A program made the translations under genes and the position numbers. From Oscillospiraceae bacterium (GTDB taxonomy: Bacteria > Bacillota > Clostridia > Oscillospirales > SIG627), in contig SVRV01000004.1 in the NCBI GenBank assembly GCA_015064635.1, positions 56,746-120,745 of the forward strand: a stretch of 64,000 nt of DNA. Reading direction: 5' to 3'. Positions 15,913 to 24,586 of the stretch are shown here, piece after piece (the stretch's first letter is position 1; the number at the start of each line of letters is the position of its first letter). The notes under the pieces were generated by a model. It saw only the letters and a list, made by a program, of their open reading frames with translations. It was not told the origin of the DNA and did no database searches.

Positions 15913-17088
15913 ATGACAAGAACTATACTTATGAAATACGGCGAGCTTATTTTGAAGGGCGCAAACAAGCGCTCCTTTGAGAAGCTCCTTTGCGACAAAA
16001 TAAAGGCAAGAATGAGACGACTCATGGGGGATGCATTCCAGTTTGAATGTATGCAGTCAACCCTCTATGTGACTCCCGATGACGACACTATGGTTGAGGA
16101 AGCATACGAGCAGCTGAAAAAGGTTTTCGGTATAGTGTCTCTTTGCATTTCTTACAGAGCCGAAAAGAATATGGAGGACATTGTAAAGGTTGCCTGCGAG
16201 CATATTCCCGAACATATAAGACCTTATCACTCCTTTAAGGTGGATGCCCGCAGAAGTGACAAGCAATTCCCCCTCACCTCTCCCCAGATAATGGCAGAGG
16301 TAGGCGGTGAGCTTTCCGAGCTCTGTCCCGAGGTAAAGGTGGACGTTGTCAATCCCGAAATAGTTGTAAGAGTTGAAATAAGAGAGAAATATGCCTACAT
16401 TCACGCAGGCTCAGAGCATGGCGCAGGCGGAATGCCGTATCTTTCAAACGGCAGAGGACTTCTCCTTCTTTCGGGAGGTATTGATTCTCCTGTCGCAGGA
16501 TATATGATGGCAAAGAGAGGCGTCGAAATAGATGCAGTTCATTTTGAGAGCTTCCCCTATACCTCCGAGCGTGCAAAGGAAAAGGTTATTGCCCTTGCAA
16601 AATGCCTTTGCGCATATACCGATAAAATCAGAATACATTTTGTCAGCCTCACTGAAATTCAGGAGGCAATAAGAGATAATAGCGAGGAGGACTACTTCAC
16701 ACTTATCCTTCGCCGATTTATGATGCCTCTTGCCGAAAGAGTTGCAAAGAAATGCGGAGCGCAGGCACTTATAACGGGTGAAAGTATCGGTCAGGTAGCA
16801 AGTCAGACAATGGCGGCAATAGCCGTTACCGACTGCACCGCAACCATCCCCGTTTTCCGTCCCTGTATCGGTATGGACAAAGAGGAAATAGTGGAAATAT
16901 CCAGAAAGATTGATACTTTTGAAACATCAATTCTTCCTTATGAGGATTGCTGTACAGTATTTACTCCCCGTCACCCCAGAACGAAACCCATTCTTGAAAA
17001 GGTTATCCGTGCCGAGGCAAAGCTTGACAGAGAAGCTCTTATGGACAGAGCAATGGAAGGCATGACGGAGTTAATAGTTGAAATATAA
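15913..17088 (+). CDS. thiI: tRNA 4-thiouridine synthetase ThiI
   Basis: A 391-residue protein with N-terminal ferredoxin-like and THUMP domains (MKYGELILKGANKRSFEKLL in part; VDVVNPEIVVRVEI) and a C-terminal adenylating PP-loop domain (LLLLSGGIDSPVAGYM, SGGIDS near 187). It activates U8 of tRNA with ATP and inserts sulfur delivered by a cysteine desulfurase, presumably the one encoded upstream. It lacks the C-terminal rhodanese domain of the E. coli protein, as is normal in Bacillota. Its leader is the repeat copy that ends at its start codon. Confidence 0.93.
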   Translation: MTRTILMKYGELILKGANKRSFEKLLCDKIKARMRRLMGDAFQFECMQSTLYVTPDDDTMVEEAYEQLKKVFGIVSLCISYRAEKNMEDIVKVACEHIPEHIRPYHSFKVDARRSDKQFPLTSPQIMAEVGGELSELCPEVKVDVVNPEIVVRVEIREKYAYIHAGSEHGAGGMPYLSNGRGLLLLSGGIDSPVAGYMMAKRGVEIDAVHFESFPYTSERAKEKVIALAKCLCAYTDKIRIHFVSLTEIQEAIRDNSEEDYFTLILRRFMMPLAERVAKKCGAQALITGESIGQVASQTMAAIAVTDCTATIPVFRPCIGMDKEEIVEISRKIDTFETSILPYEDCCTVFTPRHPRTKPILEKVIRAEAKLDREALMDRAMEGMTELIVEI

Positions 17089-17165
17089 TTTCCAATGCAC
17101 TGTGCATTGTTTCGGTTTTCCCCCAAAGACACACCGTGCCGGAAACCCCAAAAGGTGGGAGCAGA

Positions 17166-17302
17166 GCATAACGCTGTGCGTTATGCAGTGAAATGTTTTG
17201 ACGTTGTCAAAACGTGAAATTCACCTTCGGTGAGTGAAATGTGACTGAAGTCACATGAAGTGTTTGCTTTGCAAACGTTAAGGTTGATTTTCTTCGAAAA
17301 TC
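17166..17302. repeat. Array of six short hairpins with GTGAAAT-type spacers
   Basis: Six consecutive perfect stem-loops: GCATAACGC-tgt (17166-17186), GTTTTGAC-gtt (17195-17213), TCACC-ttc (17221-17233), GTGACT-ga (17241-17254), GTTTGC-ttt (17262-17276), GATTTTC-ttc (17286-17302). Stem sequences all differ; loops are 2-3 bases; the first four spacers read AGTGAAAT, GTGAAAT, GTGAAAT and ATGAAGT. Not a CRISPR, because the conserved part is the spacer and the variable parts are palindromes. Confidence 0.75.
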
Positions 17303-17440
17303 TTCTTTAAATTGTTCATTGTGAACCAAAAAGCCTCCCATAAGGCGAGATTGTCAATCTATCACACTACACAGCCGAAAATAAAGATAAACTTTCATTT
17401 TCGGTTTTAACCCAAAAATCACACCGTAAGACCTGAAGCT
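17303..17440. repeat. Partial copy of the long repeat
   Basis: 17380-17440 repeats the 3' part of the 270-bp repeat (CGAAAATAAAGATAAACTTT to ACCGTAAGA) directly before copy 2, and 17109-17156 resembles the junction of copy 1 (TTCGGTTTTC, GTGCCGGAAACC). The units therefore look head-to-tail, as in a decayed tandem array. Confidence 0.6.
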
Positions 17441-17712
17441 CCAAAAGGTGGGAGTTTTGGAGGGAAAATCGCGGAGTGCGAAGGCGTCGCTGTACATTTG
17501 TACAGCAGTCCGAGCAACACGCGAAGAAAATGAAATTTTCACGAATGGAGAAAACCAAAGGTTTTCAACAATATAAAGAATATTTTTGGGAGAGATGTGT
17601 TCGCACTTTTAAACAAAGGTGAGAACACAGCTGAAAATAAAGATAAACTTTCATTTTCGGTTTTCGCCCAAAAATCACACCGTAAGATAACATAACATAA
17701 GGAAGATATATA
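17441..17712 (+). repeat. Long direct repeat, copy 2, abutting the pth start codon
   Basis: The 272-bp partner of 15643-15912, again ending on the base before an ATG and containing the ribosome site. The hairpin GCTGTAC-attt-GTACAGC is conserved while its loop differs from copy 1. Confidence 0.8.
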
Positions 17713-18342
17713 ATGAGTATTTTTGATATATTTGCCAAGCTTGAGAAGGAGCGTGCCGAAAAGGAAGCCTCCTCAAAGATAGAATTCATTGTTGTGGGAC
17801 TTGGCAACCCAGGCGTGAAATATGACCGCACAAGACACAACGCAGGTTATATGGTAGTTGACAAAATAGGCATGAAAAACGGCTTTAAAAACGACAGAGC
17901 AAAATTCAATGCCCTTGTTGCCGAAGGGAATATAGGCGGTCACAGAGTCCTTTTCATGAAGCCTACTACATTTATGAATAACTCGGGCGAGGCGGTGGGA
18001 GAAGCGGCACGCTTCTATAAAATTCCTCCCGAAAATGTAATCGTTATCTCAGATGACATTTCGCTCCCCGTAGGAAAGATAAGAATAAGACGCAAAGGCT
18101 CACACGGTGGTCATAACGGACTTAAATCCATTGAAGCGCACCTTTCGTCAAGCCTTTATCCCAGAATAAAAATAGGTGTGGGAGAAAAGCCACACCCCGA
18201 CTATGACCTTGCCGATTGGGTACTGGGAAAATTTCCCGACAGTGACAGGGAAAACTTTAACAAAGCCGCAGATGACGCAGCCAATGCCCTTGTGTATCTG
18301 CTGGACGGAAAATTCGATGAGGCAATGTGTAAATACAATTAG
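17713..18342 (+). CDS. pth: Peptidyl-tRNA hydrolase
   Basis: A 209-residue Pth that recycles tRNA from prematurely released peptidyl-tRNA. VVGLGNPGVKYDRTRHNAGY holds the catalytic His42, FMKPTTFMNNSGEAV and ISDDISLPVGKIRIRRKGSHGGHNGLKS (in part) are the binding motifs. Compared with standard Pth it has an extra ~23-residue charged, probably helical N-terminus (MSIFDIFAKLEKERAEK). No later start codon exists before the core, so the extension is probably real. The NAT-like gene follows after 11 bp. Confidence 0.92.
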   Translation: MSIFDIFAKLEKERAEKEASSKIEFIVVGLGNPGVKYDRTRHNAGYMVVDKIGMKNGFKNDRAKFNALVAEGNIGGHRVLFMKPTTFMNNSGEAVGEAARFYKIPPENVIVISDDISLPVGKIRIRRKGSHGGHNGLKSIEAHLSSSLYPRIKIGVGEKPHPDYDLADWVLGKFPDSDRENFNKAADDAANALVYLLDGKFDEAMCKYN

Positions 18343-18353
18343 GAGAAAATAAT

Positions 18354-19232
18354 ATGACTTACGAAGAACTTTTGAAAGTAGCAGGCTTTAACGATGTAGA
18401 GCAGGGCAGACTTATATCACTGTCATACAGATTCCCGCAAATGGAAGAATACGCCAAGGCTTTTATGGCGAGTGACCGCTCATATGAAAGCTTTGACAGA
18501 GAGGTTAAGAAGATAGATGCCCACAAGACCGAGGAGGCATCGGTCTACTCTTTGCACATGGTGTTCCTTTGCCATGCTTTTTCAATGCTGAGGGATGTTT
18601 ACATTGAGAAAGGCATCTCGCTTGAAATGCTTGAAAACACCGCAAAGGATTTAATGTATAAAACAAGAGAGTGTATACTCAGATTTGGAGATATAGGAAC
18701 GGTTTCGGTGTATTGGTTCTGGGAATTTCTTGCCCTTTACCGCTTTGCTTTCGGCAGATTGCAGTTCGGGTGCCTGAGAAAATTCGATAACGGACATTAT
18801 GAGAAAAACGGCTATAAAATAGATGACGGAGACACGGTTCTTGATTGTCATATCCCCTCGGGCGGGCCTCTTACTCAGGAAATGTGCTTCGATTCCTACC
18901 GACGTGTGTGGGAATTCTGGCATCATTTGTTCCCCGACGGTGTGGTGAGGATCCAGTGCGGTACACATCTGTTCTATCCCGGTTATAAGGATATAATGGG
19001 AGCAAATACAAGAGCCTTTGTGGATAATTTTGATATTATCTCCGTAACCGAAAAGGATGAGTTCGGAGATGCATGGCGTTTTCTTGATACAAACGCCATA
19101 TCAAATCCCGACAACCTTCCCACAAGAACTTCTCTGCAAAAACGCTTTGTGGAATACATCAGAAACGGTGGCAAGTACGGCTCCGCACGTGGCATATTGC
19201 TCTTCGACGGTGAGAAAATAGTTAACAAATAA
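18354..19232 (+). CDS. Acyltransferase with NAT_N and GNAT-like C-terminal domains
   Basis: 292 residues. The N-terminal ~130 are helical, and the C-terminal half has HIPSGGPLTQEMCFDSY, a Trp-rich FWHHLFPD segment and CGTHLFYPGY, which I associate with the two-domain acyltransferase family (NAT_N plus GNAT_C). Substrate is unknown. It is cytoplasmic, starts 11 bp after pth with AGGAG, and ends 12 bp before an MBOAT gene, so it may prepare or transfer the acyl group used by the MBOAT/DHHW pair. This functional link is inference. Confidence 0.65.
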   Translation: MTYEELLKVAGFNDVEQGRLISLSYRFPQMEEYAKAFMASDRSYESFDREVKKIDAHKTEEASVYSLHMVFLCHAFSMLRDVYIEKGISLEMLENTAKDLMYKTRECILRFGDIGTVSVYWFWEFLALYRFAFGRLQFGCLRKFDNGHYEKNGYKIDDGDTVLDCHIPSGGPLTQEMCFDSYRRVWEFWHHLFPDGVVRIQCGTHLFYPGYKDIMGANTRAFVDNFDIISVTEKDEFGDAWRFLDTNAISNPDNLPTRTSLQKRFVEYIRNGGKYGSARGILLFDGEKIVNK

Positions 19233-19244
19233 AGGAATTGTAAT

Positions 19245-20660
19245 ATGGTCTTTTCAAGCTTATTGTTTTTGTTTCGGTTTTTGCCCATAGTGTTGCTGGG
19301 CTATTTCGCAACACCCAAAAAATTCAGGAATTTATTTCTTTTGCTGTTCAGCCTTGTGTTTTACGCATGGGATACGCCGAAATTTCTTGTGATTATGCTG
19401 GTTTCAATAGCTGTAAACTATGCGGGCGGAATTTTGGTGGATAAATTCAAAGCGCAACTAAAAGATGGAATGGCAAAGCTTGCCTTGATTGCTACATCTG
19501 TTATCGACCTTGGAATACTTGGCGTTTTCAAATATACAAATTTTGTATTTGAGAATATCAATGCCATTTTTGGTACGGAATTTGTATCAAGCTTTGTCCT
19601 TCCCATCGGTATCAGCTTTTATACCTTCCAGATGATGTCCTACGTTATCGACGTATATCGTGGAGATACGCCGGTACAGAAGAACATTGTAAACTTCGGT
19701 TGCTACGTTTCTCTCTTTCCACAGCTCATTGCAGGTCCTATTGTACAGTATAAGACCGTTGCGGAGCAGCTTGATTCAAGGCAGGAAAGCTATGAAAAAT
19801 TTGCCCTCGGTATAAAGCGCTTTGTGGTAGGCCTTTCAAAGAAGGTGCTTATCGCCAACAGCGTGGGCGCTCTTTGGGAAAGCATTGCAGCAATGGACGT
19901 GGCGACACTTCCCACACTTACAGCGTGGCTTGGTATTATAGCCTATACCTTGCAGATTTATTTCGACTTCTCGGGATATTCCGATATGGCAATCGGTCTT
20001 GGTAAGATGTTTGGCTTTGAATTCCTTGAAAACTTCAATTATCCCTATATATCCAAGAGCATCACGGAATTCTGGAGAAGATGGCATATATCTCTGGGCT
20101 CATGGTTCAGAGACTACGTATATATTCCTCTCGGCGGTAACAGAAGAGGATTTCTTATACAGCTGAGAAACATTTTCGTTGTATGGATGCTGACAGGTAT
20201 ATGGCACGGCGCAAGCTGGAACTTTTTTGCCTGGGGCGTTTATTTCGGAATAATACTTATAATAGAAAAGCTATTCCTTCTGAAGCTTTTGAATAAATTG
20301 CCTTCATTTATCTCCCATATATACGCAACACTTCTCTTTGTATACGGCTGGGTAATCTTCTATTTCAAGGGCGAAGGCTGTATGGGACGTATATGGGATT
20401 ATACAAAGGCACTTTTCGGAGGTACCGGCTGTGCGTATAACGAGGAGTCATTGTTTATTCTTTTGAATTATGCTCTGATTCTTGTGATAGGTATCATCGG
20501 CGCAACTCCTCTTTGCAAAAAGCTTTTTGCGAAAGCGGAGGAAAAGTGTTCAAACGTAGCTTATGTCCTTTCATTGGTGTTAGTTGCGGCAGGCTTTTTG
20601 CTCACTGTCACATATCTTGTTGCGGCAGAAAACAATCCGTTTTTGTATTTTGATTTTTAA
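19245..20660 (+). CDS. MBOAT family membrane O-acyltransferase (AlgI/DltB-like)
   Basis: A 471-residue polytopic membrane protein with about 10-11 hydrophobic segments. The MBOAT core is clear: YFDFSGYSDMAIGLGKMFGF, FWRRWHISLGSWFRDYVYIP and the catalytic His321 in TGIWHGASWNF. These enzymes pass an acyl (often acetyl) group across the membrane to a surface polysaccharide, usually with an SGNH/DHHW partner, encoded here 16 bp downstream. A second MBOAT/DHHW pair with about the same architecture is at 54.6-57.1 kb. The acceptor glycan is unknown. Confidence 0.9.
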   Translation: MVFSSLLFLFRFLPIVLLGYFATPKKFRNLFLLLFSLVFYAWDTPKFLVIMLVSIAVNYAGGILVDKFKAQLKDGMAKLALIATSVIDLGILGVFKYTNFVFENINAIFGTEFVSSFVLPIGISFYTFQMMSYVIDVYRGDTPVQKNIVNFGCYVSLFPQLIAGPIVQYKTVAEQLDSRQESYEKFALGIKRFVVGLSKKVLIANSVGALWESIAAMDVATLPTLTAWLGIIAYTLQIYFDFSGYSDMAIGLGKMFGFEFLENFNYPYISKSITEFWRRWHISLGSWFRDYVYIPLGGNRRGFLIQLRNIFVVWMLTGIWHGASWNFFAWGVYFGIILIIEKLFLLKLLNKLPSFISHIYATLLFVYGWVIFYFKGEGCMGRIWDYTKALFGGTGCAYNEESLFILLNYALILVIGIIGATPLCKKLFAKAEEKCSNVAYVLSLVLVAAGFLLTVTYLVAAENNPFLYFDF

Positions 20661-20676
20661 GGGAGGGAGAATAAAA

Positions 20677-21810
20677 GTGAAAAATAAGATAATATGTGCT
20701 TTGTTCTTATTGCTCGTTTTCGGTATCACAGCCGTTGACCTTATAACTCCCGTCAAAGAAAAATCCGAATGGGAAAACCGACTTCTTGACCAGAAGCCTG
20801 AGTTTTCTGTGGCTGCCCTTATGGAAGGTGATTGGGGCGAGGCGTATGAAGGCTATATGACCGACCAGTTTGTGGCACGAGATACCTTTGTAAAGGCTTC
20901 CTTTGTGTCCGAGGCTCTCCTTGGAAAGCGTGAGATAAATGACGTGTATATCACAAGAGATGCACTTTTTGTAAAGCAACCAACTCCGAATTACAAATAT
21001 ATTGATTCAAGTATTTCGGCAATTGATATTTTTTCCCAAAACACAGGTATCGAGTCCTTTGTGACGGTAGTACCTTCTTCTACTTATATATATAAGGATA
21101 GCTTGCCCTCGTATGCAAGCGTTACGGATGAAAAGGAAGTATTTTCATATATTGAAAAAAATTTGAAATCCGCAGAATTTATTGATATTACGAATAGTCT
21201 TGAAGAAAACCGCTCAAACTATATTTACTTTCGTACCGACCATCACTGGACGGCAGGCGGAGCGCTTATCGGATACAACGAATTCAGGAAAGCGCTTGGT
21301 AAAGAGCCTCTTACAAGACAGGATTTTAAAGTAACGAAGGTTTCCGATTCCTTTGTGGGCACAACCGTGTCAAAATGCGGTGCTGTTGGAATTGAAGACG
21401 ACGTTATGGAGCGTTTTGACAAAGGCGAGGTGATAAGCCTCGATGTGTGGGACGGTGTCGAAAGTAAAACTTATCCTTCGATTTATTTTGAAGAATTTCT
21501 TGATAAAAAGGATAAGTACGCTTACTATCTCGGCGAAAACAGACCCGCTCTTCGCATAAAGACCGACAGCGACGGTGGCAGACTTATAGTGTTTAAGGAT
21601 TCTTATTCACATATTATGACACCTTTGATGCTGGATGATTGGTCGGAAATAGTGCTTGTTGACCTGAGATACGTAACCAAAAAGGTTGACGCTTTACTTG
21701 AAGAATTTATCGGTGAGGATATCGCCGACTTTGATACCGCTTGGTTTATTTACAGCATGGATACCTTTGTAACGCAGAACAATATGCGTTGGGTAAAAGT
21801 TGATAATTAA
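20677..21810 (+). CDS. DHHW (AlgX/AlgJ-like) extracytoplasmic acyl-transfer protein
   Basis: A 377-residue protein with an N-terminal membrane anchor or signal (KIICALFLLLVFGITAV). FRTDHHWTAGGA carries the Asp-His pair of the DHHW family, and LIVFKDSYSHI supplies the presumed Ser nucleophile of an SGNH-like fold. It should take the acyl group from the MBOAT protein and place it on a surface polymer. The GTG at 20677 is selected because GGGAGGGAG lies just upstream; earlier in-frame codons lie inside the MBOAT gene. Confidence 0.85.
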   Translation: MKNKIICALFLLLVFGITAVDLITPVKEKSEWENRLLDQKPEFSVAALMEGDWGEAYEGYMTDQFVARDTFVKASFVSEALLGKREINDVYITRDALFVKQPTPNYKYIDSSISAIDIFSQNTGIESFVTVVPSSTYIYKDSLPSYASVTDEKEVFSYIEKNLKSAEFIDITNSLEENRSNYIYFRTDHHWTAGGALIGYNEFRKALGKEPLTRQDFKVTKVSDSFVGTTVSKCGAVGIEDDVMERFDKGEVISLDVWDGVESKTYPSIYFEEFLDKKDKYAYYLGENRPALRIKTDSDGGRLIVFKDSYSHIMTPLMLDDWSEIVLVDLRYVTKKVDALLEEFIGEDIADFDTAWFIYSMDTFVTQNNMRWVKVDN

Positions 21811-21826
21811 AAAATCGGGAAATCTC

Positions 21827-21855
21827 TTGATTTTTGTAAAAGTTTGTGGTATACT
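21827..21855 (+). promoter_or_regulatory. Promoter of the ZTP riboswitch-pflB transcript
   Basis: TTGATT (21827-21832), 17 bp, TATACT (21850-21855), just before the aptamer. Confidence 0.7.
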
Positions 21856-21863
21856 CTAACCAT

Positions 21864-21966
21864 GATAATCGTCCGCTACTGGCGTAACACAGAAAACTGT
21901 GAGGGAACGGACGGTGTGTAAAGCCGAACGCCTGGGCAGTTTCAGTAACATGAGACTGCCCTTTTT
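21864..21966 (+). promoter_or_regulatory. ZTP (pfl motif) riboswitch with overlapping terminator
   Basis: The conserved parts of the ZTP/ZMP aptamer are present in order: ATCGTCCGCTACTGGCG, a variable hairpin ACACAG/CTGTG, GAGGGAACGGACGG and the 3' pseudoknot domain GCCGAACGCCTGGGCAG. The last GGGCAG also starts a 10-bp terminator stem (21934-21943 with 21952-21961) followed by TTTTT, so ligand binding and termination are exclusive. ZTP rises when 10-formyl-tetrahydrofolate runs low; the switch then permits expression of pyruvate formate-lyase, which supplies formate. Confidence 0.93.
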
Positions 21967-22013
21967 GTATATGCAGACTCATGTTAAATAACTAACAGAA
22001 AGGTGGATACCAA

Positions 22014-24236
22014 ATGAACCCTTGGAGAAATTTTAAAACGGGTAAATGGAATGAAGAAATAAATGTGCGTGATTTTATCATGCTCAATATAACACCTTAT
22101 GAAGGAGACAGCTCCTTCCTTAAAGGTCCCACACAAAGAACGAAGGACCTTTATGAAAAGGTTACTGCTCTTTTTGTTGAAGAAAACAAAAAAGGCGGAG
22201 TACTGGACGTAGATACCGAGAACGTATCGTCGATTCTCGCATTCAAGCCGGGCTATATAGATAAAGAAAACGAGCTTATCGTGGGACTTCAGACAGATGC
22301 ACCCCTCAAGCGTGCAGTGAATCCCTTTGCAGGCTTCCGTAATGCCGAGCAGGCTTGTGAGGCGTACGGATACAGAATGAGCGACAAAATCAGAGCGTCC
22401 TATGTATATCGAACAACTCACAACGACGGCGTGTTCAGAGCCTATACCGATACAATGAAAAAGGCAAGACACGCAGGAATACTCACGGGACTCCCCGACG
22501 CCTACGGAAGAGGCAGACTCATCGGTGACTACCGCCGTCTTGCCCTTTACGGAATGGATAAACTTATTGAGGAAAAGCAAAACGACAAGAGGGCGCTCGG
22601 TGAGCGTGATATGTCCGACGAGACTATCCGTACCATTGAGGATATCTCCCGCCAGCTTCAGTTCATGAAGGCGCTTATTCAGCTGGCAAAGGATTACGGA
22701 TGTGATATTACACGCCCTGCAGAAAATGCAAGGGAAGCTATTCAGTGGCTGTATTTTGCGTATCTCGGCGGTCAGAAGGAGCAGAACGGAGCGGCTAACT
22801 CAATAGGCAGAATAACAGGCTTTATTGATATTTATATCGAGCGTGATATGGCTGAGGGCGTACTTGATGAAGAAGGCGCCCAGGAGCTTATTGATGACCT
22901 TGTTATAAAGCTTCGACTCATAAGACATCTCAGAACCCCCGAGTATAATGACCTGTTTGCAGGTGACCCCGTTTGGGTAACCGCAAGTGAAGGCGGTATG
23001 GCGGAGGACGGACGAACACTTGTTACAAAAACAAGCTTCCGTATGCTCAATACTCTTTACAACCTCGGTCCGTCTGCCGAGCCTAATATCACTGTTTTGT
23101 GGTCGGAAAACCTTCCTGCGGGATACAAGGATTTCTGTGCGGGAGTTTCCATTGACACCGACTCTATCCAGTACGAAAATGATGACCTTATGCGCCGTGA
23201 CTACGGTGACGATTATGCTATTGCGTGTTGTGTTTCAGCCATGAAGGTAGGTCATCAGATGCAGTTCTTCGGAGCAAGATGTAACATGGCAAAGCTTCTT
23301 CTCATGACTCTTAACGGAGGCAGAGAGGAAAAGGAAGGGCTTCAGATTGCACCCGAAGGAAAGACCTTTGACGGTGTACTGAATTATGACGAGGTAATGA
23401 CAGCATTTACCGAGTATTCCGACTGGATGGCAAGACTTTACGTCAATACAATGAATATAATTCATTTCATGCACGATAAATATGCCTACGAAAGACTTAT
23501 CATGGGCTTCCACGATACCGAGCCCGAAAGACTTATGGCTTTCGGTATCAGCGGACTCTCTGTCCTTGTTGACAGCCTTTCGGCAATAAAATATGCCAAG
23601 GTAACTCCCATAAAGAACGAGGACGGACTCATCGTTGACTTTAAAACGGAGGGCGAATTCCCCAAGTATGGAAATGACGATGACAGAGTTGACGAAATTG
23701 CAAAGATTGTGACAGAGCAGTTCTATCATCAGCTTTGCAAAACTCCCACTTACAGAGGAGCAAAGCATACCCTTTCCATTCTTACTATCACATCAAATGT
23801 TGTGTACGGTAAGAAAACGGGTAACACCCCTGACGGCAGACGTTCCGGCGAGCCTTTTGCTCCCGGTGCAAATCCCATGCACGGCAGAGATATTGAAGGT
23901 GCTCTTGCATCCCTTAATTCTGTTGCAAAGCTCAACTACGGCTGCTGCAAGGACGGTATTTCAAACACCTTCTCAATAACACCCGTAGCACTCGGTGAAA
24001 GCTACGAGAAACGCAAGACAAATCTGGTGTCTGTTCTCGACGGATATTTCATTCAGGATGCACATCATCTCAACGTAAATGTCCTCGACCGTCAGAAGCT
24101 CATAGATGCAATGAATGACCCCGAGCTCTACCCCACGCTTACCATTCGTGTCTCCGGTTATGCGGTTAATTTCAATAAGTTGACCAGAGACAAGCAAGAG
24201 GAAGTTATACGTCGAACGTTTCACCAAGAACTATAA
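22014..24236 (+). CDS. pflB: Pyruvate formate-lyase (formate C-acetyltransferase)
   Basis: A full-length 740-residue glycyl-radical enzyme converting pyruvate and CoA to acetyl-CoA and formate. The catalytic Cys405-Cys406 pair (AIACCVSAM) and the C-terminal glycyl-radical site VSGYAVNF (Gly715) are intact. It lies behind the ZTP riboswitch, so besides fermentation it likely feeds formate to folate-bound one-carbon units. The activating enzyme gene is 350 bp downstream, separated by palindromic repeats. A strong AAAGGTGG site precedes the ATG. Confidence 0.97.
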   Translation: MNPWRNFKTGKWNEEINVRDFIMLNITPYEGDSSFLKGPTQRTKDLYEKVTALFVEENKKGGVLDVDTENVSSILAFKPGYIDKENELIVGLQTDAPLKRAVNPFAGFRNAEQACEAYGYRMSDKIRASYVYRTTHNDGVFRAYTDTMKKARHAGILTGLPDAYGRGRLIGDYRRLALYGMDKLIEEKQNDKRALGERDMSDETIRTIEDISRQLQFMKALIQLAKDYGCDITRPAENAREAIQWLYFAYLGGQKEQNGAANSIGRITGFIDIYIERDMAEGVLDEEGAQELIDDLVIKLRLIRHLRTPEYNDLFAGDPVWVTASEGGMAEDGRTLVTKTSFRMLNTLYNLGPSAEPNITVLWSENLPAGYKDFCAGVSIDTDSIQYENDDLMRRDYGDDYAIACCVSAMKVGHQMQFFGARCNMAKLLLMTLNGGREEKEGLQIAPEGKTFDGVLNYDEVMTAFTEYSDWMARLYVNTMNIIHFMHDKYAYERLIMGFHDTEPERLMAFGISGLSVLVDSLSAIKYAKVTPIKNEDGLIVDFKTEGEFPKYGNDDDRVDEIAKIVTEQFYHQLCKTPTYRGAKHTLSILTITSNVVYGKKTGNTPDGRRSGEPFAPGANPMHGRDIEGALASLNSVAKLNYGCCKDGISNTFSITPVALGESYEKRKTNLVSVLDGYFIQDAHHLNVNVLDRQKLIDAMNDPELYPTLTIRVSGYAVNFNKLTRDKQEEVIRRTFHQEL

Positions 24237-24360
24237 TTCCTTAGAAATTTTGTGTAATACTTCGTTGACTGCGGCATTCCCTCACTTCAACGTATAAAAA
24301 GTACGTTATCAGCGAGGGAAACCTTGTCGCCTCGTCTTACGCAAAATTTCGTCGGAATTA
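24235..24360. repeat. Palindromic element, copy A
   Basis: Outer arms AATTCC...GAAATTTTGTGTAA and TTACGCAAAATTTC...GGAATT are inverted; nested inside are TTCCCTC/GAGGGAA and the central hairpin AACGTATAAAAAGTACGTT. The whole ~125 bp can fold as one long stem, MITE/REP-like. It starts at the pflB stop codon. Confidence 0.75.
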
Positions 24361-24365
24361 GTATA

Positions 24366-24452
24366 TTAGAAATTTCGCGTAATACTTTGTTGACTACGGC
24401 ATCCCCTCACTTCAACGTACAAAAAGTACGTTATCAGCGAGAGACCAATGAT
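24366..24452. repeat. Palindromic element, copy B (right arm missing)
   Basis: Repeats the left ~85 bp of copy A with about 10 differences (TAGAAATTTCGCGTAATAC, CACTTCAACGTACAAAAAGT) and then ends at CAGCGAGAG without the right arm, so it is a truncated tandem copy. Confidence 0.75.
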
Positions 24453-24488
24453 TACTCAATAAAAACACATTAAGAGTTTTTGAAGGTC

Positions 24489-24563
24489 AAGGAAACTTTT
24501 TGCAAAAAGTTTCCTTGCGGGTATAAGGGCAGAGCCCTTAAAAAAACCAAGGCAGAGCCCTTG
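24489..24563. repeat. Hairpin repeats before pflA
   Basis: A perfect 13-bp-arm palindrome (AAGGAAACTTTTT, GC, complement; 24489-24516) followed by two hairpins sharing GGCAGAGCCCTT (24525-24539 and 24549-24563). The first resembles repeats widespread between genes in Clostridia; the role as terminator or RNA end is unclear. Read-through from pflB would have to cross all of them. Confidence 0.6.
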
Positions 24564-24586
24564 AAAAAGGATACAATCGGAGAAAT

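Noticed and set aside
17166..17302. CRISPR array
   Set aside because: Repeated parts are only 7-8 bases, units vary in length, the variable parts are palindromic, and there are no cas genes.
15619..17558. Similar short minus-strand peptides (SFSSRVARTAV, YSDAFALRDFPSK) in both long repeats
   Set aside because: Their similarity is explained by the DNA repeat. Copies differ by frame disruption, no ribosome site, and the ends are not conserved.
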